From: Euglena gracilis
Lineage: Eukaryota > Euglenida > Euglenophyceae > Euglenales
Assembly: GCA_039621445.1 (NCBI GenBank)
Contig: CP154956.1
Location: forward strand, 96,600,406 to 96,664,405
Length of the DNA: 64,000 bases
Reading direction: 5' to 3'
Shown: positions 56,132 to 64,000 of the stretch, one piece after another
How positions within the stretch are numbered: position 1 is the stretch's first letter
Layout of the letters: every line of letters begins with the position of its first letter
Notes under the pieces: model-generated
Database searches by the model: none
Told to the model about the DNA's origin: nothing
Seen by the model: the letters and a program-made list of their open reading frames with translations, nothing else
Position numbers and translations under genes: made by a program

Positions 56132-57204
56132 TCTTGGAGTGACTTGCTCTCAGTTCTTTCTCCCAGGCTTCCTACGGGCAGCCCAACAGTTACCACCCCA
56201 CCACAGAGTGGCCACAGGTGCTGTTCATTGTTGGTGCTTCAATAACTTCCAGTAATATCAATTTCCCGCGCCTTAGGTTCCTGTGTTGATTTTGGAAGTT
56301 CTTGTTTGTTCTCATGTTCTCATTTTTGCTTGAATGACTACTTTTGTGTTTTGTCAGTGTTGAAAGACAATCTGGATACATAAACGCCCGGAGGCAAAAG
56401 TTGGGCTACTTTAGGCAAAAGTCCAACCACGACAATTCCCTTTTGTTCGTTTGCTCACCTTTGGCAAACAAATCTGTCACGTGTTTAGCACAATCAAATC
56501 GTTTATTTCAGCGTTAATGGATGATGTCGCTAAGTCAAAGGGCACCCCATCTCCAGGGGGGTCCAGCCAACCAGCAGCCTGTTTCCAGCCTCGCCCCCCC
56601 CCCCCCATTGAAAGGGCTGTCGGATGGCAACCAGGGGGGGATATGCGGAGTGCATGTTTTGCGCATATTTCGCATATTTGCGCATATTTCATTTTTTTTC
56701 TTCTTCCAAAAAGCACGTATTGCAAAATGCGCTAAATATGCATATTTTGCATATTTTAGTGCACATTTCAAGGTTTTTCAGGAGCTTTCTGCAGCATTCC
56801 CGCGTATTTTTGACAGGATATTTTTGGGTTCAATTTGGGCCATTGCGTGCTTTTTTGGGGCCTTTCCATCCTTTTTTGGGGCCATTTTTCTCCATTTCGG
56901 GTGGCTTTGGCCTTTATCCTCTCTCACCAAAGGAGCCACAGTGGCTGACAATTGGCCGGAATGACCCAAAATGGCCCAAATGGCCCAAAATGCAGATGGC
57001 TGATAAAGCATTGGGTCGTTCGCGATTTTCCTGAAGATCTGCAAATTTCTGCAAAACGCCAAAAAATATCACAAAATTTCATTTTGCTATAGATTCCCCC
57101 CCCCCCTTTTTGTGCGAAGAAAATGATAACCCAGACATCTGTGAGTTTTTTATTCCTGTTATTTCTTACAATTATTTTTGTCATGTTACTTTTTCTCGCC
57201 ATTT

Positions 57205-57430
57205 AAATTTTTTTAGCCATTTTGGGCTTTCTGCACAATTTTGGGCCTATTTTTGTATAATTTTTGGCCACGAGCAGCCATTTCGGGCCACTTTTGGGGG
57301 CAATTTTTGGCACTGTTGGTCATATTTGTGTCGTTTTGCGTCATCATCCACCACCATTTTGGCTATTTTTGGCTGTAAAATGACTCTGCACGACCTAAAA
57401 TGGCCCAAATTAGGTCGAAAATGGTCGCAG
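57205..57430 (+). repeat. T-rich TTTTGGCC island
   Basis: GGGCCTATTTTTG, TTTTTGGCCAC and TTTTGGCTATTTTTGGC words. The opposite A-rich orientation occurs at its 3' end (CTAAAATGGCCCAAATTAGG). Confidence 0.75.
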
Positions 57431-57931
57431 ATGGTGGACAGTAGCCCCATATGACACCACCCTAACCCTAACCCTAACCCTGACCCATATTCCAGCATGC
57501 TTTACCGCATATTCAGGGGGTCTTTTAGCGCATATCCCCCCCTGCAATAATGGTGTTCAGGCTCCGACAAGGCTGGGAAGGGCAAATTTAGGGGCAGGCA
57601 AAAATTCTATTTTTTTTGCATATTTGGCATTTTTGGGGCATTTTTGCAGTTTCCATTTTTTTTTTGGCAATCGGTTCGATCTCCATTTGAGCCTCGTTCC
57701 AGCCAGTGGACCCCCCACTGGGGCGGGGGGGTCAGCCAGAAGCTTCTTTCCAGCCAGCCCAAATTTTCCAGCCTCTGAGCTGGACTCCTTGGGGAGGTCT
57801 GTACGCGATTCACTTATCAAGTCAGCCCTCTCCCTTTGGAGCAGTGGCAAGCAGGCAGTTTTTGAGGAGTGCACTCAGCGAAGTCATCTTCCCAGACCAG
57901 CAGGTGATCTTTCCACACGGTTATTTATATC

Positions 57932-57933
<2 letters not shown>

Positions 57934-57964
<31 letters not shown>

Positions 57965-57973
57965 AAGATAGAT
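57934..57973 (+). repeat. (TAGA)n microsatellite
   Basis: About nine TAGA units with one A insertion. Confidence 0.95.
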
Positions 57974-58997
57974 ATGTATTATTTAAGCCCCATTATTGTA
58001 CATATTATTCACGCCCCAGGAGGCTTTTACAGGGTACTACGAAGCATCCTCTACAAATGTGGCCGGCACAGTTGTTCCTGACAAGCCTACGACCCAAGGT
58101 ATTGAAGGCTTTGCATTTGATTTTTTTGACCCAAATGGATTCCCGGAGTCCAATGTCATGCATTGCAGCCATTGGGTGCCACAGAAGTGATTTTGTGATT
58201 AGTGATTTTGTGATTAGTGATTTTTCCATCAATGGGCTTTTCAAGAACCTCGGGCTATTGAAGGATTGCGTGATGTTCCAGGTTCCCTTCCCTCATGGGC
58301 GTAATGCTTTTAAGAGAGAAGGCTTCATCGGAGATGGAGATGTTGTGCATATTTCCTCCTTCGTCCCGCCACATCGGCAGATTGACTTTTTTTTTGGAAG
58401 CTGAGCACATTCAAATTGGCAAACTGACGCTGAGATTTTGAGGCTGATCGTGTTGAACAACCAGGCCACATTTTCTTTTAGGGCGATTTTTTCCCCTTCG
58501 AATTCAGAGTTTTTACAGGCATTGTTAAAGGCTTTAAAGCATAAGGTTTTTTGGACCCCTTTTCACAGAGGATGTGAGAATTTTATTTGTGCTTTCAGGC
58601 AAAAAGTGTACAGCCTGGGAGTTTCATCATATTTATTCAATGCAATTTGTATATTCCGCATATTCTCTTCTATTTTTCGCATTTTTTTCCCGGATTTTTT
58701 CTGGTGCCTTGTGGCATTCCTTCGTTGTTGGCGGATGTGTTTCTTTCAGGCATCCCATTGTGTTTTTGGCTTGGTCGGACAGGGCGATTCTCAAGGAACA
58801 TGGAAAGCTGTTTACAGGTTTTTTTGGTAGTTATTTGAAAGGCAGGTTTTTTTATAGTTTAGGATATTTTTAAGGTGTTTCATTTTGGCCCCAAAAATAA
58901 GGTGTCTGTTTTCCAAAATAGGGGGTGCACACTCTGCCAATGCATCCTTGGATGCCGTCGTATTCTGATCTCGGTTCCCATGGGCACTGTTTTGCAG

Positions 58998-60874
58998 ATG
59001 TCGTGATGGTCGGCGACGTCGCCAGCCTGCGGGGGGTGGTGCCCGCCGTGCGAAGCCATGGCATGGTGGCCGTGGACTGCGAGGGGGTGAACCTCAGCCG
59101 GTTCACAGCGTCTGTCTTTCTGTTTGCCTGTTTGCACGTTTTTCTGGAAGAGACCGGGGCAGAAAAGGAAGAAAGCTGGTTGGTCTTGGCGCCACCTCCC
59201 AACTTCCTTGACCTTCAATACAGTCCTGCCTCTCTTTATCGATGGTTTCAATCCTTGTCCAGACACCCAAAGGGCAGCTGGATTGTTCACAACCAGAGGA
59301 CGATACATTTGTGCGCACATTTTTTTTTAACGTGGTCAGATTTTCCGGCAGCAGTGCTGGGCTGTGGGCCAGAAATCACAGTACATTCTCTGGGAATGTG
59401 AAGGTGAACGCGAAGGTGCTTAAGCGCTATCGTTCTTTGAACCCCCTGCGGACAGGGTCGGCCAGCTCACACTTCTCCAGATGGCCACCCCATCCACGGT
59501 GTACCTCATCGATGTTTTGGTGCTGAAGCGTGCGGCATTTGGGCAGGTGTTTCACATTCGATCTGTAGGGCAGGGCACATGCTTGTTCGCATCAGTGTTG
59601 CTTTACCCGCTCAGATATGTGGTATCATCATCAGATTACATTAGCATAATTTTCAGGGCGACCACCACACCAAACTCTATAACCTCCGTGGAGGTTGAAA
59701 TTGAAGGCGTGATTACACATATTATGAATGCCCACAATGGGCCACCCCATCCACGGTGTACCTCATCGATGTTTTGGTGCTGAAGCGTGCGGCATTTGGG
59801 CAGGTGTTTCACATTCGATCTGTAGGGCAGGGCACATGCTTGTTCGCATCAGTGTTGCTTTACCCGCTCAGATATGTGGTATCATCATCAGATTACATTA
59901 GCATAATTTTCAGGGCGACCACCACACCAAACTCTATAACCTCCGTGGAGGTTGAAATTGAAGGCGTGATTACACATATTATGAATGCCCACAATGTTGC
60001 CGATACATGTGCAAGTCCATAGCTCCTGCCCCAACGTCCCAATGTATTTGCCCACACGTAAAACTGTCACAACACACTTGCAGCTGTTCACATTTCCCTG
60101 TCCTGCAGCTTCCCCCACAATACAATTGAAGTTGTTGGAGAATATTTTTGAGTTATTTCCTCTGCTGAGAGTACCTTATGGAGTGCCTTATTAAGTACCT
60201 TATGGAGTACCTTATTATTATGGAGTGCCTGAAACTGCCCCTTTTTTGAATCCCAGCAATTATTAAGTGTGGGGGTGAGTTCATGCACACAGTGGGCTCC
60301 TGGAACTCTGTGGCGACAACACCCCAGCTCTTGCCTTTCATGTGTGTGGCAGGGGATGAAGGAACTGCTGGAGGACCCAGAGTTCCCGAAAGTTATGTTT
60401 GACTGCCGGCAGGACAGCACCCAAGGGGCCAATTGGATTTAGGGGGAGGGAGTCTGCAGATGTGTGTGTGAATAGCCCAGAGACCAAGCCGTAAACCATT
60501 TCACCAATAAAGGAGAAAAATGCATCCCAAAGGCATCCTGTTCCAACAGCATCTACTGGTGCATTGCTGCTTAAATTTTTGCATGCACCAATGCATGTAC
60601 GCACGGAGTCTTATATTTGTGTGGGTTGACCTCTCCTGTTTCTTCGATTGTACACAGATTTGACCCCTCCCCTCCCGGTGGATTGTTAGGGATAGGCTGG
60701 TACCAGCTGTTGAGCTGGCAGTTGGCCATGTGTCCTTGATGCTCTATTTCACCAATATGGGGTCCGGCTGTGTGGTGTGTGGGACCTGCAGATTGTGGAG
60801 CTCTCACTGAGGTTATGTAAGGGAGAAAGGGCTGGTGTGTGTCCATGTGTGTCTGCATGCGTGCATGGATGCAC

Positions 60875-60919
<45 letters not shown>

Positions 60920-63900
60920 CGTTCGTGCGTGTGTGTGCTTGTGCGTGTGTGTGTATGTGTGCGTGCATGCGTGTAGGCACTTCCCCTTTTGGATTTCTCT
61001 GCATTTTCAGCATTGGGGAGAAGATACACATTCTTCTTCTTTCTTCTTAACGTTCTTATCTGCCACAGAGGTGGCTATTTGAAGACAGTTCATTTTTGCT
61101 GGTCGTTTCTATCATCCCCAACTTCAGGTCATGATGCTTTTCTTGAGAGAGGGCCAAACAAGTGATCCTCCCCAATGGGGATTTGGCTTGCATTTTCATG
61201 GCGGAGAGTGTGTTGTTCAGTTTCCCCCCCAGATTCTCAAGATGAATCAGATTTTGTTGAGTGATCAGGCACATTTTTATCAGAAACCAAAAACATTTCA
61301 CAACGTGTTCTTTCCTTGCTGAAGGCTGTCGGTTCCACCTTTTTTGTTTATTTTGGTATTCATTCAGATCAGATGCATTGCAGTTAATAAAGAATTTACA
61401 ACAAATGCATCCGAAGCTTTTAGACTTAGAAACTTTAGAAGATAGCACCATATGCACATTTGGAAAGCATATTGTTTGTCTGGTATCATTTTGGGGGGTT
61501 TCGCGTGGCAGAGTGTGGTTCAAGTAATGTGAATATGCGATATGTACACCGGAGGGGGGGGGGACATGCTTTGTGCGATGATTGCTATCGAAAAGAAACG
61601 CCAAACCACAATTACTCAGATTTTGAATACTGCGAACTTTTTTTGTGAACATGGAACCCAGGTGGTTCCTTGAAAATTGATATCTCGATATTGATAGGAT
61701 GCTTCGCATTTCTGATGTGATTCTATGGTTTGATGTCCCCAACATGTAGTTGCCGCATAGTCTTTGAGTATTGTCCACCACCGTCTCTTTATTCCGCTTG
61801 TTGCAGGCGACCTTGGGCCAGTGTTGTACTGGAAACAAGGGGTTCAGCGGTTACGAGGTTTGATGGACTGTATGCGACGATATGGCGCGGGTCTGTTACA
61901 CCTGTGGGTGTTGTTGGGTTGGTTGGTGTGCTTTGGGCAGGTGCACATCCAATCAAAGGTTTTTCTTGTGGCTCAACACTTCATTTCTATGTGTCACATA
62001 TCTATTTTTCCCGATCAAATTTGCCAATGCCAGTTAAACGGCTGGTGCAATTTCTATTTCACTCGGCCCAGGCGGAGATCGATCCATAGCCTGGCCGGCT
62101 TGGAGAAAAGGTGCTGGCTGGCTGGACCCCCCCCCCCTGGGTTAGAGTGCCCTCTGGCTGACAAAATTCCCTGTCCGCCCCCAGAGTTGGTATTTGTGTG
62201 ATATGAAACCTGAGAACCGGAGAAAGTTCATGTTACTTTGCATGTTTTACAATTGTGAAGGAAGCAAAAAAATCCTAATGCCCTTCTCACCGGGGCACTC
62301 GTATTTTCGCCGACAGCCAGTGACAAAATGGTTCATTCCTCATATATTCCTTCTCCTCTCCCATTATCTCCCCTGTATGTTTTCCACGCATACAAGGGGG
62401 GGGGAACACAAGTGTGGAGCTCCTGAAGGAGTGAACACGCAACTCGCATTTTTTTTGTATGTGTTTTTTTTCGTCGCGCTTTTCGAGAGTCTATTTTCAC
62501 CCCCCACCTGTGCGCATAAAACTTCATCTTCAATGGAAATGTTCAATTCAGGCAGCAAAAAAGGATCCAAATGTGTGTTCATTGGACACAGGCTGGCACG
62601 TATTGTTCACTCCCAACCTTTTCGATCTAAATTGTTCCCTTTTAAACCACTTAGCCAAAGGTCCAAGCAGATGAAATCCATTATCTCTGCAATTAATTAG
62701 TCTCTAATTAATTACGGATTTCAGAAGCACTCCCCCTCAGGCATATTTGTTGGGATTGGTGCTTTTCCCCCACAGGAGACCTCGTGGATCACAAGCACCC
62801 GGTGCACGATCAAATGCGGAAGTGTGCCTTGTGAATCGAACGTTCCTGCCCTATCTTGTCCTGCCCTGCCCTGCCCTGTGCTGTCATTTTTCTTTGCATG
62901 TGCAGGGAGTCCAGTTTCTGGCTGCAGCGGCCTCTGCCACCGGAGATGGTCCGATATGCAGTGGGCAAGGCTGGCAGCCCCCACCCCCCATACCCGGACA
63001 AACCTGATCGAAGCTCCAGAAAAGTTTTCAACTGTTTGAGGTTTGAAAAAATAGGTGGTTTAAAAAGGTGTCCAGAAATGTGGGAATTCTGTTCTGGCTT
63101 CTGTTTAGCTTGTAGTCTTTGTAGTCTTGAGTTGCAATTCTTTCCTGTCGAGAATGTGTGCTCGACCCCCCCCCCCAAGAACCAAGTCCCGGTCCAGTGA
63201 GAGGCAGGCTGTCCGTTTCCTGTGCTCGGTTGTTGTCGTTGTAGTAGTAGTAGTAGTAGTAGTAGTATTTTTTTGGCGGAGGTCACATGCCGCCAGCGTT
63301 GGCGGCGGGCGACGTTGCAGGGTTGTTGCCTATCAGCCAGGCGATTTGTTTCGTGATTTGTGCGTGACCCCGCCTGTGGGATGGCCAGAGTCACAAGGGA
63401 GTGGCTGGAAAGGATTGCCACTCCCCCGGAAGTGCTGTCCATTATGTCCAGGGTCGCCCATTTTTCCAGGGCATTTTCCCTCCATTCGTTGGGCTCAACG
63501 CGAGAGACTGCCTGCCGTCGACGCCCACTTCCTGACACAGCTCACCGAGCCTTTCCTCCAGCAGCAGTGCCAAGAGAGGTCCCAGCGTTACACGGACCAT
63601 TTCAGGTCCTCCCTCTCCCGGTCACTTTCCTCCTGTAGCATTGGATTGTTGCCACCTCAAAGCGAATTTTCAGCGTTTGTCGTTTGTCGTGTGAGCTTTT
63701 CAGCCTGACTCTTTTCCACTTTATTCAATGATGACAATAAGGAAGGAGATCTCTGATGTTTCCCCTGTTGATTTTCAAACATTTCACCACTTCCGCATGT
63801 TGCATTTGTCAGCTTAAAAGACTTCTGTCTCCACCTGTTGAAAGTAGGTCCGGAGTAATAAAATGCATAATAAACAGGAACAACAATAACGCTAGTGTAT

Positions 63901-64000
63901 CCACAGTGATAGCATACACATAGCAAACAGAAAAATGTGTTTAATGATGAAGAATGCCTTTGGTGTGCTGTTTGCAGATCTGTTTGTGAAAATCGGAGAC
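58998..64000 (+). CDS. DEDD 3'-5' exonuclease-domain protein (EXD1/Egalitarian type), 3'-partial
   Basis: Exons are 58998-59100, 59456-59546, 60353-60418, 60738-60816, 61807-61890, 62776-62821, 62906-62960 (or 62964), about 63297-63352, 63505-63605 and 63978-64000 (cut by the window edge). Motifs in order are Exo[13 protein letters not shown] (D and E of the DEDD set), [40 protein letters not shown] followed by [13 protein letters not shown] (ExoII region), [23 protein letters not shown] and [10 protein letters not shown] (YA..GD, ExoIII region). The family binds or trims RNA; Egalitarian and EXD1 act in mRNA transport and the piRNA pathway. The aspartates and glutamate needed for catalysis appear present. 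One intron is non-GT-AG and one junction is doubtful. The N-terminus was not located. Confidence 0.85.
59483..59996 (+). repeat. Perfect 257-bp tandem duplication across an exon
   Basis: 59483-59739 is repeated without visible change at 59740-59996. The unit takes the last 64 nt of the exonuclease exon, its GTGTTT donor and 193 nt of intron. The second copy has a donor but no AG acceptor (it is preceded by CACAATG), so it should be spliced out as intron if real. Confidence 0.95.
60419..60737 (+). other. Nonconventional (non-GT-AG) intron in the exonuclease gene
   Basis: Homology requires [14 protein letters not shown] to be joined exactly here, yet the intron starts ACCCAA and ends TCCTT. 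Bases +4 to +17 pair with -6 to -19 in constant register: CAAGGGGCCAATTG against CAGTTGGCCATGTG, ten Watson-Crick and two G-U pairs out of fourteen. This is the euglenid nonconventional-intron geometry. The CAG/CTG consensus is imperfect (CAA/GTG). Confidence 0.72.
60876..60916 (+). repeat. (GT)n microsatellite
   Basis: About 20 GT dinucleotides in a longer GTGC-rich tract (60834-60975) within an intron. Confidence 0.95.
63238..63267 (+). repeat. (GTA)n microsatellite
   Basis: About ten GTA units in the intron just before the [10 protein letters not shown] exon. Confidence 0.95.

Larger units (their letters stand above)
54359..58997. other. Probable intron/intergenic, repeat-filled
   Basis: 4.6 kb. 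It holds TTTTGGCC islands (54600-55045 and 57205-57430), the inverted compound repeat (55345-55815), a 36-bp tandem duplication (56070-56131), a CCCTAA run (57461-57480), C-run words with CCAGCC motifs near 56560-56610 and 57695-57780, and a (TAGA)n array (57934-57973). Weak exon-like segments end at 57902 (QFLRSALSEVIFPDQQ) and lie at 58021-58071, but neither could be supported. Confidence 0.5.

Overview
This is nuclear DNA of an intron-rich eukaryote. All recognisable coding sequence lies on the + strand in short GC-rich exons (about 30-200 bp) separated by long introns full of simple-sequence and inverted-repeat DNA. The telomere-type word is TTAGGG. Most introns are GT-AG. At least two joins that protein homology fixes to the base do not fit GT-AG: the intron ends instead base-pair in the register (+4 with -6) described for euglenid nonconventional introns, and one carries the textbook CAG at +4..+6 and CTG at -8..-6. 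I therefore favour a euglenid (Euglena-like) source, as an inference.

Layout. (1) About 106-12449: the 3' part of a gene whose product ends in a fibronectin type III (FN3) domain followed by a basic/Ala-Pro/Gln tail; its last intron holds a 2.9 kb transposable element. (2) 12450-14331: intergenic, with a small TIR element. (3) About 14332-51831: one gene of about 37.5 kb and about 35 exons encoding Integrator complex subunit 3 (INTS3, also SOSS-A). It is recognised exon by exon by collinear alignment with remembered animal INTS3 and by reading phase across nearly all introns. (4) 51832-54200: intergenic, with a long hairpin and a transposon-end remnant. (5) About 54201 or later to beyond 64000: a DEDD 3'-5' exonuclease-domain gene of the EXD1/Egalitarian type, cut off by the window edge.

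The non-coding DNA has a theme. Three elements of 2.7-3.0 kb (8794-11694, 18199-20861, 46319-49365) begin CTTAGG and end CCTAAG, have TIRs of about 22-26 bp and exact 5-bp target duplications, and carry no recognisable transposase. Each is peppered with a dozen or more copies of its own short palindromic word. Many smaller elements are bounded by poly-C/poly-G runs and repeat a private word inside. Other repeats are T-rich TTTTGGCC islands, a tandem-plus-inverted repeat shared by 25.3-26.3 kb and 55.3-55.8 kb, a head-to-head interstitial telomere tract, and large microsatellites.

Functionally, INTS3 belongs to nuclear snRNA 3'-end processing and transcription attenuation (Integrator) and to the SOSS single-strand DNA repair complex. 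The EXD1-like protein would act on nucleic acid, probably RNA. Nothing suggests that the three genes form a pathway. Exon calls were made by eye from reading frame, splice motifs and remembered homologues; no database or alignment program was run.
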